DNA from: Thauera butanivorans NBRC 103042
GTDB lineage: Bacteria > Pseudomonadota > Gammaproteobacteria > Burkholderiales > Rhodocyclaceae
Direction of reading: 5' to 3'
Assembly (NCBI RefSeq): GCF_001591165.1
Contig: NZ_BCUG01000022.1
Span: 1 to 64,000 of the forward strand
DNA: 64,000 bases
Made by a program: the position numbers and the translations under genes
Notes under the pieces: generated by a model
The model's input: the letters and a program-made list of their open reading frames with translations, nothing else
What the model was told of the DNA's origin: nothing
Database searches by the model: none
Part shown: piece by piece, positions 52,955 through 60,713 of the stretch
Numbering within the stretch: the stretch's first letter is position 1
Layout of the letters: the number at the start of each line of letters is the position of its first letter

Positions 52955-54603
52955 CCACCGTCGAAGACGCGCTGTTGGCCGAACAATCCCGGCGCGCACC
53001 GAAATTCTCCGCCAGCGCGGGCACGCACCCGCCGCGCGTGGCCGCGCCCTTCTTCGCCGGCGCCGGCGACGGCCCGACGCTGCACCGCTATCTGGACGAC
53101 GATTTCGTCGCCCGCTTCCTCAACGACGCCCACGCCGGCCGCCTCGCCGGCATGGCGGCGCAGCCCTGGTTCGGCGCCGACCGCTTCGGCCGCTTCAAGA
53201 ACGAGCCGACGCTGCGCCTGCCGATGCACCGCAGTTTCTACGTCGTCTGCGCCGAAGTGCAGTGCGCGATCCCCGGCGCGCCGGCCTTCGACCCGAACAA
53301 GATCCTCGGCGCCGGCATGGTGGTGCGCCGCATGCCCGCCGACGGCCCGCCGCAGCGCTGGATGATCGCCGACGGCCAGCCGCTGGGCTGGCGCGGCGGT
53401 CCGATCCCGGACCACGACCCGGACGACGTGCACCGCCTCACCGCCCGCGGCCTGCTGCCGCAGCGCTTCCCCGAGCCGCCCTATTCGGGCGAAGAGGTCA
53501 CGCCGCTGCACCCGCTGCTGGTGCGCCGCCGCGACGCCCGCGGCATCGTGCGCAGCCACACGCTGCTGTGGGGCTACCTGCCGCTCGGCGGCAGCGCGCG
53601 CGAAGCCGCCGACACGCCGCTGCCGCAGGCCAGCGGCGACCAGGCGCCCGACTTCGGCCTCGAACACGCCTGGCCGCTCGGCAGCCGGGGGGAGAAGGCG
53701 TGGAGCGCAGACGACGGGCAGCTCGTCACGAACGGCATCGCGACCGCCGGCTTCATCGAACTGTTGCAGACGCTGATCGCGCAGTTTCAGGTTCACGACG
53801 CCGCCGACGCCGACAACGCCGGACTGCGCGCGCTGCTCGGCAGCTTGCGCTTCCACACGCTGGAATGGCGCATCGTCGACGACAGCCTGATACCTCGGCC
53901 CGTTCAGGTGTCCGGCGAGACGGTACTCGCATGGCTGGACCGGAGTGCGCCAGGCCTGATCACGCTCTTCGCACGGATTGCCCGCCACGACGCCATACCC
54001 GGCTCGGCTGCCCTGCCCGCCGGCGGCAACCAGACGCGCAACGACCATCTCGCCATCTCCGAACAGCAGGCCGCCGACCTGCGCAGCCTCGTCGCGCTGC
54101 GCCTGGCCCGCGCCCAGGTGCGCTTCGACGACGGCCTGGCGCTGCCGCGCTACGGCCAGACCGACGGCGACCGCTTCGTCGCCCTGCCCTTCGTGCGCTG
54201 GGCCGACGACTGCGGCTGCGAGCGCGTCGCCTGGGGGCCGGCGAGCCGGATGTTCCGCGTCGCCTCGCCCTTCGACCCGGAGGCGCAGCGCCCGACCACG
54301 ATCGTGCTGCCTTCGCTCGACGACTTCAAACGCGGCCTGCCGCGCGGCGTCGCGCTGCTCACATCGAAATCGCTCGCCGACGTGATGCGCAGGATCCAGC
54401 CCGGCATCGACATGAAGGAAGGCGGCCCGGGCAACCGTTCGGGCAGTTGCTGGAGCTTCGGCTTCAGCCTGCCGGCGATCACGCTGTGCGCGATGCTGCT
54501 GCTGATGGTCGTCATCAACCTGCTGAATCTCTTTCTCGGCTGGCTGCCATGGGTCTTCATCGCCCTGCCCCGGCTGTGCCTGAAAGCGCTGAAAGGAAAA
54601 TGA
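52948..54603 (+). CDS. Unrecognised 551-aa injection-locus protein with a C-terminal membrane segment
   Basis: I do not recognise a named domain. The ATG at 52948 overlaps the spike stop by seven bases. The first 490 residues are soluble-looking and Arg/Asp/Ala-rich (RYLDDDFVARFLNDAHAGRL; TLLWGYLPLGGSAREA). The last 48 residues are very hydrophobic: from about 504 to 545, with FSLPAITLCAMLLLMVVINL and then a GWLPW break before a second shorter hydrophobic run, ending in a basic tail. That is one long or two short membrane helices. Between spike and gp25 it sits where baseplate proteins are encoded. Candidate membrane anchor; a delivered pore-forming cargo is the alternative. Confidence 0.6.
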   Translation: MVTTVEDALLAEQSRRAPKFSASAGTHPPRVAAPFFAGAGDGPTLHRYLDDDFVARFLNDAHAGRLAGMAAQPWFGADRFGRFKNEPTLRLPMHRSFYVVCAEVQCAIPGAPAFDPNKILGAGMVVRRMPADGPPQRWMIADGQPLGWRGGPIPDHDPDDVHRLTARGLLPQRFPEPPYSGEEVTPLHPLLVRRRDARGIVRSHTLLWGYLPLGGSAREAADTPLPQASGDQAPDFGLEHAWPLGSRGEKAWSADDGQLVTNGIATAGFIELLQTLIAQFQVHDAADADNAGLRALLGSLRFHTLEWRIVDDSLIPRPVQVSGETVLAWLDRSAPGLITLFARIARHDAIPGSAALPAGGNQTRNDHLAISEQQAADLRSLVALRLARAQVRFDDGLALPRYGQTDGDRFVALPFVRWADDCGCERVAWGPASRMFRVASPFDPEAQRPTTIVLPSLDDFKRGLPRGVALLTSKSLADVMRRIQPGIDMKEGGPGNRSGSCWSFGFSLPAITLCAMLLLMVVINLLNLFLGWLPWVFIALPRLCLKALKGK

Positions 54604-54995
54604 AGATGCCGACGCCGGAATCCCTGCTGACGAGCTTCCCGCTGCTGAGCGGCCTCGGCGCCGACGGCCGCCCCGCGTGGCGCCGCGGCAACGCCAGCGT
54701 GCGCGAAGTGATGCTCAACATCCTGCTGACGGGGCCGGGCGAGCGGCTGATGCGCCCGGAGTTCGGCGCCGGCATCCGCAACTTCATCCACTACCCCAAC
54801 AACGAGACCACGCGCGCCCTGATCGCGGACGCCGCCCGGCGCGCGCTGGCGCGCTGGGAGCCGCGCGTCGGCATCGACGAGGTGCGCGTCGTGCCCGACG
54901 GCGAACGCCTCTCCCACGTCACTCTGGAAGTGCGCTACCGGCTGCTGGCCGACGGCCGCCGCGAGACCTTCGCGCTCGCACTGGAACTGGGCTGA
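54600..54995 (+). CDS. Baseplate wedge protein (GPW/gp25 family)
   Basis: A 131-aa gp25-like protein: NASVREVMLNILLTGPGERLM followed by PEFGAGIRNFI, with the conserved gp25 acidic/EPR region in RWEPRVGIDEVRV. Starts at an ATGA overlap with the previous gene (a second in-frame ATG is two codons on). gp25 is the most conserved wedge component of T4-like, T6SS and eCIS baseplates and nucleates the sheath. Confidence 0.93.
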   Translation: MKMPTPESLLTSFPLLSGLGADGRPAWRRGNASVREVMLNILLTGPGERLMRPEFGAGIRNFIHYPNNETTRALIADAARRALARWEPRVGIDEVRVVPDGERLSHVTLEVRYRLLADGRRETFALALELG

Positions 54996-55036
54996 GGCAG
55001 ATGAAGACCACGACGCAATGACAGGGAGCCGAACAC

Positions 55037-57229
55037 ATGCCGCTTCCCACACACTTTCCCGTTCCGGACCTCGACGACCGCCGCTTCGACGAGCTCGTCG
55101 CCGAGCTGCAGGCCCGCCTCGCCCGCCACGTGCCGGAAATGGCGCCGCTGGCGCCGGGCGACCCGGTCTACGCGCTGGTCGATCTGTTCGCCTGGCTCAC
55201 CGAGACCATCATCTACCGCGCCAACCAGATTCCGGAGCGCCAGCGCCGCGCCTTCCTGAACCTGCTGCAGATTCCGCTGCGCCCCGCCCGCCCGGCCGCC
55301 GGCATCGTCAGCATCGATGCCGCCAACCGCGCGCTGCCGCCGCTGCTCGCCGCCGAATCGCTGCTCAAGGCCGGCAGCACGAGCTTTTCCACCGTCGGCG
55401 AAGTCCAGCCCACGCCGCTCGCGCTGCACATCCTCGTCAAGCACACGCTGGACGACGCCGCGCTCGCCGCCGAAGGCATCAGCCTCGAACAATTGCGCGC
55501 CCAGTACGGCGTCGAACCCGCCGCCTTCCGCCCGCTGACGCTGGTGCCGGGGCGCGACGCGCTGAGCACCGCCGGTACGCGCGACGGCGCCTTCCATCTC
55601 GCCATCGCGCTCGCCAAACCCGCTTTCATCGCCCAGGCCGATTTGCTGCGGCGCGATCTGGCCGGCATCGTGCTCAACGTCGGCCTCGCGCCGCTGACGG
55701 AACTCGAAGGCCAGCTCGCCACCGGCCTGCGCCCGCGCAAGCTGGACTGGGAGCTCGCCTGGTGGCCCGACCCTGACGGCGCGCCCGGCAGCGTGCGCTA
55801 CCTGCCGCTCGAAGTCGTCGGCGACAGCTCGGCGGGCGGGCGCCGCACCGGCGTCGCGCGCCTGCGCCTGCCGCGCAACGCCGAACTGCTGCGCGCCGCC
55901 AGCGCACTCGATCCGCAGTTCGCCGGCCTCGGCGACACGCCGCCGGAAGCCCCCGCCGAGCTGCGCCCCGGCCAGTTGCTGTTCTGGCTGCGCCTGTCCT
56001 GCGCCGACGAAGCGGCGCTGAGCCTGGGCTACATCGGCCTCAATGCGGTCGACGTCATCGGCCAGGGCATCGCGCGCGACGTGATGCTCGGCGCCGGCAA
56101 CGGGCGCCCCGACCAGCGCTTCGAACTGCCGCACGCGGACGTGGACGCCGCCAGCGTGCAGGTCGACGTCGAACACCTGCGCGCCTTCCAGCCGTGGACG
56201 CAGGTGGCGCATTTCGCCGGCAGCGGGCCGGACGACACCGTCTTCACCGTCGATGCGGCCAGCGCCAGCGTGCATTTCGGCGACGGCATACGCGGCAAGC
56301 GCCCGCCCGCCAACGCACGCATCCGCGCCGCCTTCTACCGCCATGGCGGCGGCAGCGGCGGCAACCTGCCGGCCGGCAGCATCAAGGAAATCCACGGCGG
56401 CGGCACCCGCCTGGCGCTGCGCCACGAATGGCCGACGCGCGGCGGCGTCGATGCCGAGACGCTGGACGAGGCCGAACGCCGCATCCCCGCCTTCCTCGGC
56501 CACCGCGACCGCGCCGTCACCGCCGAGGACTACGGCGTGCTCGCGCGCGACAACCCGATCAATCCGGTGGCGCGCGCCGAAGCGGTCGCCGGCTTCTTCC
56601 CCGGCGCCAGCCTGAAGGCGGTGCGCCGCGGCGTGCCGGGCGTGGTCGGCGTATTCGTGCTGCCGCCCGCGCCGCAGGCGCTGGCCGCCGCGCCGCGGCC
56701 CAAGGCCGGGCTGCTGACCGATGTGTACGACTACCTGTCGGCGCGCTGCATGCTCGGCACCGAGCTGTACGTGCTGTCGCCGCAGTTCGTGCCGGTCGCC
56801 GTCGCGCTGTCGCTCGAGGTCGTCGATCCGGCCACCGAGCAGCAGGTGCATGCCGAAGTCGAGCGCGCGCTGCTGCGCTACCTGTGGGCGCTGCCGCCAG
56901 GCGGCCCGCGCGCTGCCGGCTGGCCGCGCGGCAAGGCGGTCGAGATCAACGAACTGCGCACGCAGGCCGGGCGGGTCGAGGGCGTCGAGGCCGTCAACGC
57001 GCTGCGCCTGTTCTACCAGGACCCGCAGCAGGACGCGCCGGCCTGGCTGGAACTCAGCGGCGCGCAGGCGCTGCCGCTGCTGGACTTCCAGCTTCCCGAG
57101 CTGATGGCGGTCGCGATCCGTCCGGGCGAGGACCGCCCCGCGCCGCCGCGCGGCTTCGGCCCCGGCGCGCCGGCGCCGGACGGCGGCAGCCGGGCGGTGC
57201 CGGTCCCGGTCATTCCCGACCTCTGCTGA
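55037..57229 (+). CDS. Baseplate J-like protein (Pvc11-type wedge)
   Basis: A 730-aa baseplate assembly protein. N-terminus FDELVAELQARLARHVPEMA, GDPVYALVDLFAWLTETIIY and ERQRRAFLNLLQIPLRPA are the standard opening of the eCIS J-like family. The centre holds EVAPG-like beta regions and the segment VHFGDGIRGKRPPANARIR, and the C-terminal half has AVTAEDYGVLARDNP and VAVALSLEVVDPATE, matching gp6/gpJ. Forms the baseplate wedge with gp25 and the next gene. The 41-bp gap before it holds a ribosome binding site (AGGGAGC). Confidence 0.92.
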   Translation: MPLPTHFPVPDLDDRRFDELVAELQARLARHVPEMAPLAPGDPVYALVDLFAWLTETIIYRANQIPERQRRAFLNLLQIPLRPARPAAGIVSIDAANRALPPLLAAESLLKAGSTSFSTVGEVQPTPLALHILVKHTLDDAALAAEGISLEQLRAQYGVEPAAFRPLTLVPGRDALSTAGTRDGAFHLAIALAKPAFIAQADLLRRDLAGIVLNVGLAPLTELEGQLATGLRPRKLDWELAWWPDPDGAPGSVRYLPLEVVGDSSAGGRRTGVARLRLPRNAELLRAASALDPQFAGLGDTPPEAPAELRPGQLLFWLRLSCADEAALSLGYIGLNAVDVIGQGIARDVMLGAGNGRPDQRFELPHADVDAASVQVDVEHLRAFQPWTQVAHFAGSGPDDTVFTVDAASASVHFGDGIRGKRPPANARIRAAFYRHGGGSGGNLPAGSIKEIHGGGTRLALRHEWPTRGGVDAETLDEAERRIPAFLGHRDRAVTAEDYGVLARDNPINPVARAEAVAGFFPGASLKAVRRGVPGVVGVFVLPPAPQALAAAPRPKAGLLTDVYDYLSARCMLGTELYVLSPQFVPVAVALSLEVVDPATEQQVHAEVERALLRYLWALPPGGPRAAGWPRGKAVEINELRTQAGRVEGVEAVNALRLFYQDPQQDAPAWLELSGAQALPLLDFQLPELMAVAIRPGEDRPAPPRGFGPGAPAPDGGSRAVPVPVIPDLC

Positions 57230-57239
57230 GGACACGGCG

Positions 57240-59714
57240 ATGAACAGCAACGGCACGCGCTTCCTGCTCCTCGACGGCGCCGCGGATTTCCGCAATGCGA
57301 GCCGCCAGTGCGCGTGGGATGCCGAGCAGCGCGCATTCACGCTGACGCGCCAGGACGGCGCGAGGATTCCGCAGCTGCCGCCGGCGCGCGCGCGCGACAT
57401 CCATGCCGCGGCGACACCGTGGATGATCGACGACCACGGCCAGCTCGGCCGCCTGTCGGACGACGGCCTGCGCCTCGAATGCGCGCTCGCCTGGCCGCCG
57501 GCGCAGAGGCAGCCAGCTCAGTGGCAGCCAGTACTCGCCGCGCTCGACGACGCCGAAACCGGCGCACCCGACCTCGAATCCCTGCTGCTGGACCCGGTCG
57601 ACGCCCCGCACGGCCGCTTCACCGACCTCGCCTTCGGCGGCAGCGGCGTGGTCGCGCTGCCGTGGAGCGACGGCGGCACGGCGCACGGCCTCACTGCCGT
57701 GCATCTGCGCCGCCGCTGGCAGACGCACTGCATGCTGGCGTTCGCGCCGCGGCACGCCTGCGTCGAAGCGGCGAGCGGCGCCGACCGCGTCTGGCTGCTC
57801 GGCGAGACGCGGCTCGGGCTCGCCGCCGGCGCCCCGCTGCCGCGGCGCTACGCCGGCCGTCCGGAACGTTTCGAGCCGCTGCAGGCCAACCCCGATCCGC
57901 TGCGCCTGCTGTGGGACGTGGCGCTGCCGCCGCACCGCGGCCTGCTGGGCCTGGCCGCCGACGGCGAACGCCTCTACATCCTCGCCGAACGTCCGGACAG
58001 CACCGACGATGCGCCGCTGATGCAGGTCTTCAGCCGTCCGCTCGCCGCCGGCCCCGCCGCCGCCTTCCGCATCCATCGCCTGCCGGCCGGGCTGCCGCTC
58101 GCCACCGACATCGCCGCGCCGGGCGCGGGCCGTTTCCTGCTGCTGATGCCGTTCGAGGAAGGCGAGCAGCATGGCCGGCGGCGCGACTGCCCGCTCTTCG
58201 CGCTGGCGGACGACGGCGAGGAAAGCAGCGAAAGCAGCGCACAAGAAGCCCGCGCCGAAGCCGTGCCCGAGCGCTGGCCGCGCCGCTCGGAAGCCGCGCT
58301 GCCCGCGGCGGCGCGCTTCGTCCGTCGCCGCGACGGCCATCCCTGCACACTCACCAAGGACGGCCCGATCCGCCTCTACCGCCTCGCCCAGGCCCACTTC
58401 GCGCCATCCGGCACGGTGACGCTGAGCGAGATGCTCGATTCGGCGATGCCCGACACGCTGTGGGACCGGCTCTATCTCGACGCCTGCATCCCGCCCGGCT
58501 GCCGCATCGACATTGCCGTCCAGGCCGGCGACGACCGCGCCCGGCTGCCGGCGGAGTGGATCGAACAGCCGCAGGCGGTGCGGAATCCGCAGCCGTCCGA
58601 GCTGCCGTTCGCGCCCGGCCGCGCGCCGCCCGACGATCCCCATGCCGGCCTGTACGAAGTGCTGCTCCAGCGCGGCACCGGCGCGGTGCGCGAAGTGCGC
58701 GGCCGCTACCTGCGGCTGCGCCTCACGCTGCACGGCGACGGCCGCCACAGCCCGGCGATCTTCGCGCTGCGGGTGTATTACCCGCGCTTTTCGTGGCAGA
58801 CGCACTATCTGCCGGACCACTTCCAGCAGCAGGAACGCCCGCAGCCCACGAATGCCGACGAGGTGGCGGACGGGGTGCCGGCCAACGGCGCGGACCTGCG
58901 CGAACGCCTGCTGGCGAGTTTCGAGGGCGTACTGACGCCGCTCGAGGACCGCATCGCCGCCAGCGAAATCCTCGTCGATCCGGCGGCGGCGCCGGCCGCG
59001 CACCTGCCCTGGCTGGCGCATGTCCTCGGCACCGCCCTGCCCGGCCACTGGCCCGAGGCCCGCCGCCGCCGCTGGCTCGCATCCCAGGGCGCGCTGCAGC
59101 AGACGCACGGCAGCTATCGCGGGCTGCTGCTGGCGCTCGACATCCTGACCGACGGCGCGGTCGCGCGCGGCGCGGTGATCCCGGTCGAGCACTTCCGCCT
59201 GCGCCGCACGATGGCGACCCTCCTCGGCATCGACATGGACGACCGCGGCCATCCGCTGACGCTGGGCACCGGGCAGTCGGGCAACAGCATCGTCGGCGAC
59301 AGCCTGATCCTGTCGGACGACATGGCGCGCGAGTTCCTCGCCCTGTTCGCGCCGGAAGTGGCCGAACGCCAGGGCGAAGCGGCGGTGGTCGAGCGCTTCT
59401 TCGACGAAGCCTCGCGGCGCCTGACGGTGATCCTGCACGGCCCGGCGCGCGGCCTGCAGGCGGTGGTGCGCGATGCGCTGCCGGCGCTGGTGCCGGCGAC
59501 CGTGCAATGGGCCGTCCGCAGCAGCGAGCACCCCTTCGTGCTCGGCCTGTCGCCGCTGCTCGGCATCGACACCTGGCTGGAAACCCGGCCGCCGTCCGGC
59601 CGCGTCGTGCTCGAGCGCACGCGCCTGGGCCGCGGCGATCTGCTGCACAACCCTGTGGCGCTCGACCCCGAGCATGCGGTGGCCGTCGGGGCGGGCGCCG
59701 GTGACGGACCGTAA
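57240..59714 (+). CDS. Baseplate wedge protein with tail-protein-I-like domain (Pvc12-type)
   Basis: An 824-aa protein. The C-terminal third carries the tail protein I/Pvc12 motif: LLASFEGVLTPLEDRIAASE, LPWLAHVLGTALPGHWPEA and RRWLASQGALQQTHGSYRGL. The N-terminal 450 residues look like beta-propeller-type repeats (RFTDLAFGGSGVVALPWSDG; LLGLAADGERLYILAERPD), a feature seen in larger eCIS Pvc12 homologues. An acidic Ser/Glu patch (about residues 320-335) separates the halves. Likely contacts the J-like protein in the wedge. Confidence 0.85.
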   Translation: MNSNGTRFLLLDGAADFRNASRQCAWDAEQRAFTLTRQDGARIPQLPPARARDIHAAATPWMIDDHGQLGRLSDDGLRLECALAWPPAQRQPAQWQPVLAALDDAETGAPDLESLLLDPVDAPHGRFTDLAFGGSGVVALPWSDGGTAHGLTAVHLRRRWQTHCMLAFAPRHACVEAASGADRVWLLGETRLGLAAGAPLPRRYAGRPERFEPLQANPDPLRLLWDVALPPHRGLLGLAADGERLYILAERPDSTDDAPLMQVFSRPLAAGPAAAFRIHRLPAGLPLATDIAAPGAGRFLLLMPFEEGEQHGRRRDCPLFALADDGEESSESSAQEARAEAVPERWPRRSEAALPAAARFVRRRDGHPCTLTKDGPIRLYRLAQAHFAPSGTVTLSEMLDSAMPDTLWDRLYLDACIPPGCRIDIAVQAGDDRARLPAEWIEQPQAVRNPQPSELPFAPGRAPPDDPHAGLYEVLLQRGTGAVREVRGRYLRLRLTLHGDGRHSPAIFALRVYYPRFSWQTHYLPDHFQQQERPQPTNADEVADGVPANGADLRERLLASFEGVLTPLEDRIAASEILVDPAAAPAAHLPWLAHVLGTALPGHWPEARRRRWLASQGALQQTHGSYRGLLLALDILTDGAVARGAVIPVEHFRLRRTMATLLGIDMDDRGHPLTLGTGQSGNSIVGDSLILSDDMAREFLALFAPEVAERQGEAAVVERFFDEASRRLTVILHGPARGLQAVVRDALPALVPATVQWAVRSSEHPFVLGLSPLLGIDTWLETRPPSGRVVLERTRLGRGDLLHNPVALDPEHAVAVGAGAGDGP

Positions 59715-59735
59715 AGGACCAGAAAGGAGAAGGGC

Positions 59736-60704
59736 ATGAGCAAGCCCGACGACAACTGCGATGCCAGCCTCGCCAGCGACGGCCGTTTCGAGGAGGCGCT
59801 GAAGCGCGTGAGCCACCAGCCCGGCATGCTGCTCGGGCTGGAAGCGACGCGCGCCGAGCAGGACTACCACCGCCGCCGCGCGACGCGCCACGGCTACTGG
59901 CTGCACGGCGCCGGCACCGTGGCCGGCCTGCGCGTGAGCATGCGCGCGGAAGACCCCGGCAACGACACCGACAACGTGCGCGTGCGCCTGGTCGTCAGCC
60001 CCGGCATCGGCGTCGATGGCCTCGGCCGCGAAGTCAGCGCCGCCGAGCCCTACTGCGTCGATCTCGGCGCCTGGCTCACCGCCCAGTTCGAGGACGAGGC
60101 GGCGTGGGGCGCACTGATCCGCGACGGCTATGACGAACCCGGCAACCTGCTGTGGCTCAAGGTCACGATGCGCTACCAGGACTGCGCCAGCGGCCTGCAG
60201 CCGGTGCTGGCGACCGGGATCAATGCCGGCACCGATCCGGTGCAGCCCAGCCGGGTCGCGGACTGCGTGCTGTTCGAACTGGCCGCCGAGCGCCCGCAGG
60301 ACGTCGCCGACGACGAACACCTCTTCGCCGCCCATGCCCGCATCCGGCCCTTCGACGAGATCGAGGACAGGCTCGGCGAAAGCGAGCGCAGCCGCATCGA
60401 AGCCGCCAGCGGCGGCGCGCGCGGCCAGCTCGAACTCGGCGCCCGCCTGCTGCATTCGCTCGGCGACGACAACCAGGCGCTGGTTGCCCGCCAGGCTTTC
60501 CTGACCGAGCCGGCGCTGCTCGCGCGCACGCTGCTCGCGCGCATCGCGATCCGCCTGACGCCGCCGGCGCCCGGGTCTGAGTCTGAGTCTGAGGCCGAGC
60601 TCGGGCCCGGCCTCGTCGTCAACCCGCGCCGCATCGAGGTGGACAACCTCGTGCGCCCCTTCCTGTTCAATGCCGCCGCGCTTGCCCGGCTGATCCGCGC
60701 GTAA
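59736..60704 (+). CDS. Injection-locus protein, first of three paralogous-module proteins (322 aa)
   Basis: No named family. Residues 31-100 hold a module also present in the next two genes: MLLGLEATRAEQDYHRRRAT, then WLHGAGTVAGLRVSM and VVSPGIGVDGLGREV. The rest is mixed alpha/beta with an acidic Ser/Glu patch (SESESEAELG) near residue 286. No signal peptide or membrane segment. Starts 21 bp after the wedge gene with AAAGGAGAAGG. Candidate baseplate cage or fibre-attachment protein by position; this is inference. Confidence 0.62.
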   Translation: MSKPDDNCDASLASDGRFEEALKRVSHQPGMLLGLEATRAEQDYHRRRATRHGYWLHGAGTVAGLRVSMRAEDPGNDTDNVRVRLVVSPGIGVDGLGREVSAAEPYCVDLGAWLTAQFEDEAAWGALIRDGYDEPGNLLWLKVTMRYQDCASGLQPVLATGINAGTDPVQPSRVADCVLFELAAERPQDVADDEHLFAAHARIRPFDEIEDRLGESERSRIEAASGGARGQLELGARLLHSLGDDNQALVARQAFLTEPALLARTLLARIAIRLTPPAPGSESESEAELGPGLVVNPRRIEVDNLVRPFLFNAAALARLIRA

Positions 60705-60713
60705 GGAGCCGCC

